In this document: positions 33,737 through 43,803 of the stretch, in pieces
How positions within the stretch are numbered: the stretch's first letter is position 1
How the letters are laid out: each line of letters opens with the position of its first letter
DNA from: Henckelia pumila
Lineage: Eukaryota > Streptophyta > Magnoliopsida > Lamiales > Gesneriaceae
Direction of reading: 5' to 3'
DNA: 64,000 nt
Assembly: GCF_033568475.1 (NCBI RefSeq)
Contig: NC_133121.1
Coordinates: forward strand, 30,239,374 to 30,303,373
Position numbers and translations under genes: made by a program
Notes under the pieces: generated by a model
The model's database searches: none
Told to the model about the DNA's origin: nothing
What the model saw: the letters and a program-made list of their open reading frames with translations, nothing else

Positions 33737-35749
33737 CTAGTAGGGTCCAGGTCGGATTAGCCCTTTCGGGACCCACACCTGGAACACCCTTACAGGTTTG
33801 CCCGTGTGTGTGTCCAGAAATCTGTGCGGTCGATAAGCAGTAAATGTGTGTGCTTGTGAGGTTGTTGTGTGCTGCTTGCCTTTTTGATCTTTATCAGTTA
33901 GCCTGTACCTTTTTTGAACTGGCCTGCAATTAAAGTACTGGTAAGGCTTCTCCTTTGACCATCTTCTCTTAGAGTAGTTAGTCTTATTCCATGGCCTTTT
34001 GAAATTAGATTGGTTTCCCTTTCTTCTTTCATTAGGTTTTGGTTTAATCCAAGTTCCTCTTTGATTAGAGATCTGGGGATCCACATATCCCAGCCCTCTA
34101 TGCTTAGAGCTTCGTTCGTTAGATACTTTCTGATTTTGGTCAAAGCTGCACTCATCATGTTCATATATCGTGCTGGACCTGACAAATCTTATTTTGTTAA
34201 GATTGCCTTTGTCCAGGCTTGACTGAATACAAGATTCCATAGACTGTTCATTTGTTCCAAACCCTAGACCGGTTTTGTCATGTGCCGGTCTTTGGATTTC
34301 TTGAATCTTGTCAATGGTTACAGAAGATTTATTCCAAGCCTTAATTGTTTCAAGTAGTTTTTTGTTCTCAGTCAAGGTTGCTTGGAACACTCTTTTCAAG
34401 GTGTCATTCTTAGTAGCCAGCAGACTTAGCTTGACCTTAAGATCATCAAGCTCTTTTCGCTGCATGCAGCTTGATTCGCTTGACTTATCTTTTAGGTCAG
34501 CTCTTTCTGCCTTTACCTCCTCGAATTCCTTGGATAATGCTTTGTATTCATTAGCCATTTCGTGTAAAGCAGTAACTAGATCACTGTGAGTAAATTCAGG
34601 TGAACCAAAGTCAAATACCTCCTCAGCTTCTTCTTCGATGTCAGCCATAAGGCATTCCACCTTTTCATCATCGCTGTCATCTGAAGAGCTTCCGGTATTG
34701 GGGTTGTCAGAGTCAGACTCAGCCCACTTGCTTTTGCTTTCGGCAGCTACTAGAACCCTTTGGTCTCTTCCTTTTCTAAACGTCCTCTTGTCCTCCTTGC
34801 CCCTTCTTCTTTCGAAGAATTGCTTCTGATCATTGCTCTTAGGCTTGGTGCAATATGCAATGAAGTGGCCTGGCTTGCCACAGTTAAAACAAGTAGGACC
34901 ATCGTCTGTATGGTCCGATTTATGATAATTTTTAAATTTAGAATTGTTTTTACGCATAAATCTACCAAATTTCTTGACAAAGAGTGTCATGGCTTCGTTG
35001 CTGATTTGCTCAGCTGATCTCTTTGGAGCTTCCTCGACCGGTGGACGCATCACCGTTGAGGTTAAGGCCTTGGTTGGTTGAGAGGTAGATGGTTCATCTT
35101 CTGTCCTCATGTTGAGCTCGAACTCGTAGGCTTTGAGATCTGCAAAGAGATCATGCAGTTCAACCTTGCTTAAGTCTTTTGTCTCCCTCATGGCCACTGT
35201 CTTGATCTCCCATTCTTTGGGCAAGGCTCTCATAACCTTCACAGCAATTTCACGGTTAGTATAAATTTTTCCTAAAGCAATAAGATCACAAATGATACTA
35301 CTGAACCGTTCATCAAATTCAGCCATGGTTTCCCCTGGCTTCATTTTGGCATTGTCATATTTTTGAATGGCCATGGTGAGCTTGTTTTCCTTGGTCTGGT
35401 CATTTCCTTCACACAGCTGAGTGAGCTTCTCCCAAATCTCCTTTGCTGTGGAGCATGACTTGATTTTGCTGAACATGTTCTTGTCCAGTGTTTTGTATAG
35501 GATGTCCCGGGCCACATTGTCAAGATTGGCCTTCTTTTTGTCCTCAGTAGTCCACTCAGCTCTTGGTTTCTCAATCATTTGTCCTGCACCATCGGTTAGA
35601 GCTGGGTTGACCTTCATGATTTTGATAGGACCGTCTGTTATGACATATAGCATGTCACCGTCCTGTACTGCAAGATGTGCCTGCATACGAATTTTCCAGT
35701 CATCATAATCTTCTTTAGAGAACATAGGAATTTTGTTGAAAGAAGTCAT
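33737..35749 (-). CDS. Copia Gag
   Basis: 670 residues starting MTSFNKIPMFSKEDYDDW, 33 bases after the primer site. The capsid part (about residues 1-230) contains the copia-type words DYDDWKIRMQAHL and AEFDERFSSI. A CCHC zinc knuckle CFNCGKPGHFIAYC is at residues 287-300. An acidic segment and a probable coiled coil (about 370-470) follow, then a basic tail. Gag forms the virus-like particle and binds element RNA. The frame is intact and closes with TAG at 33737. The sequence continues in the same frame into protease, so a Gag-Pol product would need that TAG to be read through, or it may be a mutated Gln codon. Confidence 0.9.
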   Translation of the reverse strand: MTSFNKIPMFSKEDYDDWKIRMQAHLAVQDGDMLYVITDGPIKIMKVNPALTDGAGQMIEKPRAEWTTEDKKKANLDNVARDILYKTLDKNMFSKIKSCSTAKEIWEKLTQLCEGNDQTKENKLTMAIQKYDNAKMKPGETMAEFDERFSSIICDLIALGKIYTNREIAVKVMRALPKEWEIKTVAMRETKDLSKVELHDLFADLKAYEFELNMRTEDEPSTSQPTKALTSTVMRPPVEEAPKRSAEQISNEAMTLFVKKFGRFMRKNNSKFKNYHKSDHTDDGPTCFNCGKPGHFIAYCTKPKSNDQKQFFERRRGKEDKRTFRKGRDQRVLVAAESKSKWAESDSDNPNTGSSSDDSDDEKVECLMADIEEEAEEVFDFGSPEFTHSDLVTALHEMANEYKALSKEFEEVKAERADLKDKSSESSCMQRKELDDLKVKLSLLATKNDTLKRVFQATLTENKKLLETIKAWNKSSVTIDKIQEIQRPAHDKTGLGFGTNEQSMESCIQSSLDKGNLNKIRFVRSSTIYEHDECSFDQNQKVSNERSSKHRGLGYVDPQISNQRGTWIKPKPNERRKGNQSNFKRPWNKTNYSKRRWSKEKPYQYFNCRPVQKRYRLTDKDQKGKQHTTTSQAHTFTAYRPHRFLDTHTGKPVRVFQVWVPKGLIRPGPY

Positions 35750-35781
35750 GATTTTAAAACTTTAGATCAGCAGTTGAGAAA

Positions 35782-35800
35782 GGAACCCGCTTTGATACCA
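35782..35800 (-). other. Primer binding site, copia
   Basis: Minus-strand TGGTATCAAAGCGGGTTCC starts two bases after the 5' LTR and is the standard tRNA-iMet complement. Confidence 0.9.
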
Positions 35801-35802
35801 CT

Positions 35803-37073
35803 TGTTGTGATCGGTTCAGAGGGTAGAGGGGGGGTGAATACACTCTGAAATTTTTCTTCTTTCTTTTCAAAATTATCAAGTGAAGTTTAGTTCACTTAAT
35901 CTGTTTTCTCAACTTCTAAAATGGTTTGAACAACTTAAATAGTGCGGAAATAGTTCAGAGGTTTTAGTGATGCAAAGTTTATAACACGATGTATGAGCAA
36001 TATGTAAGATAAATAGCAGTAAAGACTAAGGCACGATTTATGGAAGTTCGAAGGCTTAATCCTTCTACGTCTCCCCTTCTTCCACTTAGGAAGGAATTTA
36101 CTAGAAGACTTTGGTTATTACAACGTCTTGCAATACACCCACTTCAGACTTAGGACTTATCCAATGCCTAATCCAAAACTCCTAGATTTACACAGATAAG
36201 ATTCTCAGTTCTTATCAGACTGGTGGAATCTTTCAGAGTAGCTTCAAGTCTCTTCAATAATGAGTACAGTCCGGTTGAGCTTCTCAAACTGCAGAGCGGT
36301 CGAGAGGCTTGGAAACCCTAGGATGATCCTTGAAGATCAGATATGTAAACTGTAGGCGAGGGTTTATTTGAGCAGCAAGTGAATGATCTTTTAAGTGTGC
36401 TCAAGTATTGCTTCAGTATATCAGATGAGGACTTCTGATAGTATTCAAGTGATTGAGTTGATTGAGATTTTTCGTGTTGCTTGTCTTCTTATCACTTCTT
36501 GAGCAATCTTCCCTTTATATAGGTCAATCATCAACGTCTTTATTTTGAACGTTCTGATGCTGCATTGAATGCGCATTTAATGCTTCATAAATGCATTGAT
36601 GATTCTGCATGAAGATCGTACACTTCTTTAAATGCAGACAACTTCCAGGGTCCAAAACTGGTATAAACGGTCGAATGCTTTATCTGTAGCCATTCTGCGT
36701 TTTTGCCATTTTAGTGCAACCTGTTGTCTCGATGCAAGAGTCAACAGATTTTCTGATTCGCCGGTTCTGCTTTTGATAAAAGATTTTGCAATGAACGTCT
36801 TGTCACAAGTACTTGTCTTGAGATATCTTGATAAGCAGTTGGCATTCTACCGGTAGATAGATTTATCCTCTGCTGGTTTGAATAACCAGTCGATAGGCTT
36901 GTGACTGCAACCGGTCGAGAGACAAAGGCGGTTGACAAGCTTCCGGTAGATAACTTGAAGGGTTTAGACGGTTGCGATAGGAGTTGTAGTAGATTCCTGA
37001 AATACAAAAGATTGGCAGCACATTCCTATACAATGAGTTGTTGTTTGTTATCACCAAAATGTCGGATTCAACA
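35803..37073 (-). repeat. 5' LTR of copia element
   Basis: Same length as the 3' LTR. TATA-like sequence at about 36513-36523. Transcription would run leftward into gag. Confidence 0.94.
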
Positions 37074-37078
37074 GTAGA

Positions 37079-37507
37079 TGTATATTGTATGCATGCAATA
37101 CATATAATCATTAATATAAAAGTTCAAAAAAAAAACCATAAAACATGAACTACACAAGATATATAAAAAAAAAATTTACAATTAAACAAAAAGTATCACA
37201 AGTAAAAACTAAATAATTTTCTATTACCTATAGCTTACTAATATTGAATTCTCAAAATTGGGGAAGTGAGAGGCTTTATTTAGTTAAAAATAAAAATAAA
37301 AACTAACATTTGATTGAGCTACAATGATTCACTACAAAGTTAGTGGAGTAAAAGATGCAACACAACGTGAACTATTGAAAATATTAAATGGGTTAAGCTG
37401 TATAAAACTCAAATATACAAGTATCTCTTTTAGTGTAAATTAAGAGTTCACTGACCTTAAGTAGTTATGTTGCATCATTACAAAAAGTCAAAGTTCATAG
37501 ACTGAAT
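37079..37507. other. AT-rich, no gene seen
   Basis: Continues the target-site sequence right of the copia element. No open frame or transposon end recognised. Confidence 0.5.
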
Positions 37508-37907
37508 TGTGATGTACGAGTCTGGCAAGAGAGTGGAGAGTAATCGTCGGTGTCGAGAAGTTAAAAGAATTAAGCGGCTCTTGATAAGCTTCTAGGAGAA
37601 GAAAAACTTGAATGAACCAATTTTATACCAAAATGAGAGAGGTCTGAAACTACGTAGGTATGCGACTGAACGGTTTGGGCTTGAAAATTTTGATAGGAAC
37701 TACTCATATCATCAAGGTGAATATCTTCTTTTCGAGATCTCATCGTATGAGAACTCCAAAGTTAAGCATGCTTGACTTGAGACAATTATAGGATGAGCGA
37801 CCCCCTGAGAAGTTTCAGAGGATGTGTGCGAGTGGGGACATACATAAGCATGCTGGAAAGATCCGTGTTGATATAGTGGGGATAGTCGTCGGATCTTGAA
37901 TGTTATA
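37508..37907 (+). mobile_element. Solo Cassandra LTR, diverged
   Basis: About 400 bp, TGTGATGTACGAG...AATGTTATA, aligning along its length with the Cassandra LTRs at 20414 and 20863 (shared AAGCGGCTC, TAGGTATG, ATATAGTGGG). The 5S-like core lies at 37750-37812 (GAACTCCAAAGTTAAGCATG). Many more differences than between the LTRs of the intact copy, so it is an older insertion. No clean target duplication. Confidence 0.8.
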
Positions 37908-38233
37908 GATTGTATCATTGATTGCCCAAAAAAATATATTGAGAGAATAATACATATAACAAAATACCAAAAAAAATTTAATGAAATTCATAATAAGACA
38001 AACAAAAGAAAATGATACGATAAAAAAAACATTACAAAATTTAGTCCATTTTTTTAGAAATAATTAAACAAATATGTTTATTTCAAGATCGATTTGAGAG
38101 TAATTATTTAGCATGAATTGTCAAAAGTTTCAATATTGATGCCATAACAATTTTGTAGAGTTGTCTAATTTTGTTTTAAATTATATTATTTCAACACGTG
38201 TTTTTCACGTGCAACGCACGTGCATTGTTGCTA
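37908..38233. other. AT-rich, no gene seen
   Basis: Non-coding sequence ending in a short CACGTG-containing stretch (ACACGTGTTTTTCACGTGC, about 38195-38213) before the TA repeat. Confidence 0.4.

Positions 38234-38296
<63 letters not shown>
38234..38296. repeat. (TA)n microsatellite
   Basis: About 31 TA dinucleotides. A second short TA run lies at about 38400-38411, the other side of the hairpin. Confidence 0.95.
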
Positions 38297-38297
<1 letters not shown>

Positions 38298-38302
38298 CTC
38301 CG

Positions 38303-38380
38303 AGGGTGCAGAAAAATTGTGTGCGACCACTAAAACCCGGTAATGGATTTTAGTGGTCGCACACAGTTTTTCTGCACCCT
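38303..38380. repeat. Perfect-like 33-bp inverted repeat (foldback)
   Basis: Arms 38303-38335 and 38348-38380 are complementary with a single mismatch (AGGGTGCAGAAAAA...CCACTAAAA), around a 12-base loop. TA repeats flank it on both sides, so it may be a small MITE inserted at TA or a foldback within a TA tract. No transposon family recognised. Confidence 0.8.
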
Positions 38381-38411
38381 AGGATGCAGGGGATCAAAAT
38401 TATATATATAT

Positions 38412-38868
38412 AATGTTAAACAACTAAGTACCTAGTAGTATTCTTTGACTATGAAACAAGGGTGAGATGAATTGGTTGTTTGGCACATAGCAAAACATAT
38501 TCTTGATAACAAAAAGATGCCTGCATAATAAGTGAATTAGAAGGCGACATCCAAAGTAAATATTACAAGTTTTCTTTACTTTTAAATAATAATAATAATA
38601 ATGATTATCAGAACATAAGGGCCGGGCGGCCGTCACAAAGAATTTTCTTGGTCTTTCTTGGAATTGAACTGACTCACTCTTTCTTTCTTCATCTCAATTC
38701 TATGATTGCTCTAATATCAAGTTTAGATTTCTTCAAACCGATAATGGATCCACTCAGGTTGCTAGTCTAATCATCTTCTTCTGTTCTTTCACATTTCTAC
38801 TCAAAACATCAAATTCTTCGACTTTATCTTACCACAGAGTGGATTAGTAACATATATAGGCATATGTT
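38412..38868. promoter_or_regulatory. GT14 upstream region
   Basis: 457 bases before the start codon, with a TAA repeat near 38588 and a CTTTCTTGG/CTTTCTTTC pyrimidine-rich stretch near 38650-38690 typical of a plant 5' leader. No TATA box stands out. Confidence 0.35.
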
Positions 38869-40532
38869 ATGAGCCTCGTTCGGCCTCGTGATCGTCGACT
38901 ATGGCTTCTGAGCATTGCGGTTGCTCTAACGCTTCTCCTTCTCCTTGTACTGCTATCGTCTCCGCTCTTGAATACACCAAACATTTCATACACTAGAGAG
39001 TCTTATGATCATCGTCCACTTGCAAGGAGGAGGACGAACGTGGCTTCGAAAGGGTCCCCTCCAATCTTGGCTTATTTGATTCTAGGCACCAAAGGCAAAG
39101 AGAGCAAGAGGATGTTGAGGCTGCTACAAGCAATATATCATCCGAGGAATCAGTACCTTTTGTATCTTGACTCGTCTTCGACGCGCAAGGAAAGGATGGA
39201 ATTAGCCCTTGTGATCCATTCTCAAGCCATTTTTCAGGAGTTCGATAATGTCGATGTTGTTGGCAAAACTTATGCTGTCAACCAAATGGGAGCCTCAGGG
39301 CTTGCTGCTGTGCTTCATGCCGCCGCGGTGCTTCTCAAAATAAGTATGGATTGGGATTGGTTCATTCCATTAACCACTTTGGATTATCCGCTTCTGACTC
39401 AGGATGGTACCCAATATATTTATGCAGCTTTCAGGCTTTCAAGTAATATTAGTAGTAATAGTAATTGTAATTGTACTGGCAGCTATTCGTACACATTTTA
39501 TTCAAGATTTTGAAAACATTCAGCGTCTCAATGATATACGTAGAGGTATGATATTCTGGGCGTCCGTTGTTGGAATAATTCCACGATGTTCACATGTTAG
39601 AGGCGCCTAGAATATCTAAACTACTTATTTTTATAACTTGGTGATTATGGTCCTGTTTGTGCAGATATCCTCTATGCTTTCACTTCCCTGCCTAGGGATA
39701 TCAATTTCCTTGGGTATACAAATGACACCATCCATCTCAAGAAGTAAGCACAACCCACCATTTCTTGAATCATTTTCTCACGATAGATGCAGCAATCCAG
39801 TCTGCTAAGAAGAAACCAATTTTGGATGCAGCAGGAAGCAAAATTTGAGTGAGATTGCAGTCGATCCTAGTCTGTACCTCGCAGAAAACGAGCCCCTTTT
39901 CTACGCCGCAGAAAGTAGAGAAAAACCAGATGCTTTTCGCGTATTTGGAGGTTGGTTAGAAGGATCACTAGCACAATTTGAGTAAGGTTCATATGTATGT
40001 ATGTATGAATGTATGTATGTGTTGAATGGTGGGTGCAGGTTCAAGGTGGATGATTCTGAGCAGAGGTCTGATGGAGCATTGCGTGAATGGATGGGATAAT
40101 CTTCCAAGAAAGTTGCTCATGTACTTCAACAACTTGGCATATCCCCTGGAATCATACTTCCACACCATACTCTGCAACACACCCGAGTTCCGAAACACGA
40201 CCGTGATCGTGAAGAAGGATATTGTTGATGACTACTACAAGCACCACACCTATCACGATACGAACATAGCGATGTTCGGCAGTGCATTTGAAGAAAATGA
40301 TCCTGTGCTGCTAGAGATAGACGAGCATGTCCTGAATCGAGGCACGGACAGAGTCGTGGCCGGAAAATGGTGCAAGAAAACGAATGATAGACAAGATTTT
40401 TGCTCGGTGGTAGATGATATCGATGGAGTGGAGGAAGGGCACAGAGGGATTGAGCTCCAAAAATCCTTGTCAATAGCCATTCAAGCTAGCAAATCAGGGG
40501 GGACGTGTGACCACATACTTACCCATACATAG
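38869..40532 (+). CDS. GT14 family glycosyltransferase (Branch domain)
   Basis: Four exons, 38869-39406, 39665-39743, 39835-39950 and 40039-40532, with GT/AG introns and a continuous frame of 408 residues. The start MSLVRPRDRR is followed by a hydrophobic run (about residues 12-32, LLSIAVALTLLLLLVLL), a signal anchor typical of a type II Golgi enzyme. The Branch (core-2/I-branching) domain follows: PPILAYLILGTKGKESKRMLRLLQAIYHPRN, YLLYLDSSS, DWDWFIPLTTLDYPLLTQDD and GWDNLPRKLLMYFNN, with EFRNTTV and GKWC near the end. Plant GT14 members include glucuronosyltransferases acting on arabinogalactan proteins. Substrate of this one is not shown by the sequence; the middle is more diverged than in the well-known members. 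A poly-acidic VDDIDGVEEG segment lies near the C-terminus. Confidence 0.9.
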
Positions 40533-40904
40533 TTCAGCCTCCGATGATAATGAAATTTTTGAACATATTTATAAGCACCTATCGTGCATAGCTAGAGAAA
40601 TGTTGCCTTTGACCATGTGACATTTTTTGATCCACTGCTTGCATTATATCATCACAGGCTAAGATAAAAATGTTATATATACAATACATTTTGTTTTTGA
40701 GATTGTAAAACTCCCTCAATTAAAACGTATTTAAACCAGCGTACAATGTGTGTAACTTTGATACGCAACTCATCCTAAGAACCATTTCAGTACTAATACT
40801 TTAATGTAACATTCCAAGACTAACAATACGTGCATCACCAAGTCAAAAGAACTTACAATTTACTACATGATCAGCGTAATTTATAACTAGAATAATAACT
40901 TGAA

Positions 40905-41049
40905 GCCAACAGGGGCATAGGTGAGTTGGTAAGGCCTGAAGTCCCTCAGGTCCTTGCCATTTGTGCACATTCCTCGATTTAACCCTGCATGAGCCAATAA
41001 ATCTTCGACTCATGTGAAATGAAATCTCTTCGAGGTCAACCCTTTGTTT
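40905..41049 (+). mobile_element. SINE with 17-bp target duplication
   Basis: A 145-bp element flanked by exact copies of TAGAATAATAACTTGAA (40888-40904 and 41050-41066). The head GGGGCATAGGTGAGTTGGTAAGG has a polymerase III A-box-like word, and TTCCTCGATTTAACCC further on is B-box-like, so it is tRNA-derived. It ends in a T-rich TTTGTTT tail rather than poly(A), as in Au-like plant SINEs. It lies between the 3' ends of GT14 and the BBX gene. Confidence 0.85.
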
Positions 41050-41066
41050 TAGAATAATAACTTGAA

Positions 41067-41260
41067 ATGCGAAATTAATCTCCAATCCACTCAAAATCAA
41101 AAATATTTATTCTTTCGTTGATATTTAATAATAATAATAATAATATAGATGTAAATTTATCCTAATGTATCATCCGAACTGAATACACATAAATAAATTA
41201 CACGGTACTCAACGAGCGAGAATTAGAAAAAAAAAAAAAAAAACTAAAAAAAAAAACTAG
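41067..41260. other. 3' intergenic, A-rich
   Basis: Between the SINE and the BBX stop codon. Contains a TAA run near 41129 and A-rich runs at 41228-41257. Likely 3'UTR of the minus-strand BBX gene. Confidence 0.45.
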
Positions 41261-41836
41261 CTAGCATTCAGCCCATCCCTCTTCCAGCTCCACCCGCCGC
41301 CGGCCACCTTTCAGCTTGGACTCCGCCGCCAATATAAGCTTGGCCGGAACGCTGGATAACTGTTGAAGCCTCTTGAGGAGTTGCCAAGTGATGACCGACT
41401 TGGCCCTCAATCCCAAACACAGAGACGCCGCCAGGCACAACCGGAGAGGCCAAATCTTCCACCGATCCAAACAAACGTCCAACGCCCTGCAACCAATCCC
41501 TACGGCCTCCCCATGATCACCCACTCCAAGCTTCCCGATCCAATTCAGGAAAATGTCCTCCGCCTTGAAATAACGTCCCACCGGCGGCCTCGATTTTGCG
41601 ACAGACGACGAAGAACGGGCTTTCTTCCTTCCGGCGACGACGGAGTACTCCTTGGAAGAGGAAAGCGAATCGTCGTCGCGAGTACCGATTAACGGGTGGC
41701 GAAAATGGCGAGCGACGAGGAAGTTAGCCTGGTGCACTTTAGCGTCGCAGGGGCAGCAGAGATTTGCGGCGTCGGAAGGGCAGAAGACGGCGGCCTCCGC
41801 ATCGCAGAGCTCGCAGATGATTGGAGGTTGTTCCAT
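41261..41836 (-). CDS. BBX32: BBX32-like single B-box zinc finger protein
   Basis: A single exon of 191 residues, starting MEQPPIICELCDAEAAVFC. One B-box at about 8-47: C8, C11, C19, D22, C27, C30, D31 and H36 fit the zinc-binding pattern, followed by the family-typical NFLVARHFRHP. There is no second B-box and no CCT domain. The C-terminal part (EDIFLNWIGKLGV, SVITWQLLKRL, SVPAKLILAAESKL, ELEEGWAE) matches the arrangement I recall for Arabidopsis BBX32/EIP6. That protein acts in the nucleus with other BBX proteins and modulates HY5-linked light signalling and flowering. The upstream region is AT-rich; the ATG at 41836 starts the conserved head. Some paralogue uncertainty with BBX30/31 remains, but those are shorter. 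Confidence 0.82.
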   Translation of the reverse strand: MEQPPIICELCDAEAAVFCPSDAANLCCPCDAKVHQANFLVARHFRHPLIGTRDDDSLSSSKEYSVVAGRKKARSSSSVAKSRPPVGRYFKAEDIFLNWIGKLGVGDHGEAVGIGCRALDVCLDRWKIWPLRLCLAASLCLGLRAKSVITWQLLKRLQQLSSVPAKLILAAESKLKGGRRRVELEEGWAEC

Positions 41837-43016
41837 GGTTGAGAAATCAATATAATTAATGAAGGAGAGATGTAGGAAAGGACAGGGGGAAGTAGAAAAG
41901 AAAGAGTGTACGGTGTGAGAGTGAAAATTGGGAGAAAAAGATTTGGGGAGGCAGAGAGAGAATGTAGAATCTTTGCTTATTTTTATGATCTTCGGAATAT
42001 ATTTATAGTTTGCATGCGGAGAGAAGTATGGTTGATGATCTCCTATATTTACGTATGTATGTATGTAGACACACTCGGCAGAATAGTTATTATATATTAA
42101 TTATTTTATTATGAGTTTAAAATGTGGATGGCTGGAGATCAAGTAAACAGTACTGTCGTAGATATATTTTGAAAGTTGGCGGGGTGGCATCATTTACGTC
42201 CATTTATATTATATAATCATATATTTATTTATTTTCATTATTTTATTATACACCACAAAACAACTCTCTCTCAAAAAATAAAAATATCCACTTTTTTCAT
42301 TCATTTTTTATTTTGTTTTGTTTTATTCACGCACATCTCTGTCCACATACACCTGCTTCCCCTCGTACCCACAATTCTCGATCAACCTCTCAAATGTATA
42401 TATATATATATATTATCTTCCACGTAAAATTATTCTTGTTCATATACTGCTTTTACTTTTTATACTTGGTCAAAGTATCTTTACCGGCGGGAATTTTGTC
42501 TAGTAATACAGGTGTAGGTTTACGCATACGCCAGTATATATATATATATATATATATCGATTCAAACTAAAATATGGTTCTATTTCATTCATTTTGGCAA
42601 GTGGGAAAAAGGAAAATAAGAAATGAAATCAGCATGGCGATGGGGTCGTTTTGTTTCCGGATCACGAGTAGTCTTGTACGGTGAAAAGCAAATATTATGC
42701 ATAACTATGTAGTGGTGTGTTCAAAAATATATATGGACGAAACTAATTGCATGCACGGAAATATGCGAGCCACGTGGTTCAGAATTTGACCAGAACGCGT
42801 GCTAGATCAAACATAAAATCATGTATCTTGTATGTACATATCCCCAAGTACATTACTTTGTGGAATAATAAATTTTAAATGTCGTGACTTTTAATCACCA
42901 CATCACTAAATATTCGTGGATGCTATCTAGTGGTGGTTCGACATAATCAATCTCAATCACACGTTACATCAGGAATACAATGTTTCATGACTTCTCGTAC
43001 CCCTTAATTTTATTAC
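41837..43016. promoter_or_regulatory. BBX gene upstream region
   Basis: About 1.2 kb right of the BBX start codon. It holds GAGAGA-rich leader sequence, short TA repeats at about 42397-42412 and 42535-42557, and a CCACGTGG G-box (about 42771-42778). No coding segment is supported. Confidence 0.45.
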
Positions 43017-43604
43017 TGTTAATTATAATTCAGTCCCCAAACCTAAACAAAAATTAATGATCAGTCCCCGTCAGAAAAAAACTTTGTTTAAACTCCCTGG
43101 GCCCACATGTTTTGTTTCGGATAAAATTCGGTACAAAACATGAAAAATATGGTACAAATACATGATATTTGAGTATCAAATGTGTTAGATTTAGTATAAA
43201 TATATGATTTTCTAGAACTAAAAAATATTGATATTAATAACACATTTATTTTATTTGGAGGAAAATCGGTACAAAAGATTGAAAATATGGTACCCATATG
43301 TGATTTTTGAGTACCCAATGTGTTAGATCTAGTACAAATATATGATTTTTGAGTACTCAAATACATGTTGCAAGTTCACATTAATAAAGATGTTTAGATT
43401 TTATACTCAAAATTGTATTTTTGTACTCGATCTTGAACAATTAGTGCTCAAATATCTTGTATTTGTACCATATTTTCAATATTTTGTACTTAATTTTATC
43501 CGAGTAAAATAATGTGGGCCCAGGGAGTGCAAACAAATTTTTTCTGACAATGAACTGATTCTTAATTTGCCTTTGAATTTAGGGACTGAATACCAATTCA
43601 CCCA
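43017..43604. mobile_element. Long-TIR MITE, Mutator-like
   Basis: 588 bp with inverted arms of about 170 bp. The left arm begins TGTTAATTATAATTCAGTCC and the right arm's complement begins TGGGTGAATTGGTATTCAGTCC. Inside, CCCTGGGCCCACAT and ATGGTACAAATACA occur in both arms. Flanked by a 9-base duplication with one mismatch, TTTTATTAC (43008-43016) and TTTTATTAT (43605-43613). Long TIRs and a 9-bp duplication fit Mutator-like elements. No transposase. Confidence 0.75.
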
Positions 43605-43640
43605 TTTTATTATTCACAAACGGGTGCATCTATGATCCAC

Positions 43641-43803
43641 CGGGTGCAATTCACCCAGTGGATCTGGGTCATTCATTGGCCTGGGTCCCACACAATTTCC
43701 ACCCGGTGGATCTGGACCAATGAATGGCCCAGATCCATCGGATGGAAATTGTGTGGGGCTCGGGCCAATGAATGACCCAGATCCACTGGGTGAATTGCCC
43801 GGG
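43641..43803. repeat. GC-rich foldback, ~75-bp arms
   Basis: Arms 43641-43715 and about 43728-43803 are near-perfect complements (CAATTCACCCAGTGGATCTG, CACACAATTTCCA) around a 12-base loop. Degenerate GGGTGCA words lie outside both arms (43622 and 43815). It starts only about 36 bases after the Mutator-like MITE. The family is not recognised. Confidence 0.8.

Larger units (their letters stand above)
25938..37073 (-). mobile_element. Near-complete Ty1/copia element with downstream accessory ORF
   Basis: An 11,136-bp element on the minus strand. 5' LTR 37073-35803 and 3' LTR 27208-25938 are both 1271 bp, TGTTGAATCCGAC...CGATCACAACA, flanked by the duplication GTAGA (25933-25937 and 37074-37078). 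Order: LTR, tRNA-Met primer site, gag, protease, integrase, RT, RNase H, an internal purine tract, a promoter-like stretch, a ~920-codon accessory frame, purine tract, LTR. By eye the LTRs differ at about 14 sites (near 99% identical), so it is young. Layout resembles the SIRE/Maximus lineage, whose members carry an extra frame after pol. Possible defects are one frameshift between protease and integrase, one stop after gag and one in the accessory frame. Confidence 0.95.

Noticed and set aside
40905..41049. tRNA gene
   Set aside because: A- and B-box-like words are present, but no cloverleaf could be drawn by eye, and the 17-bp duplication and T-rich tail mark a SINE.
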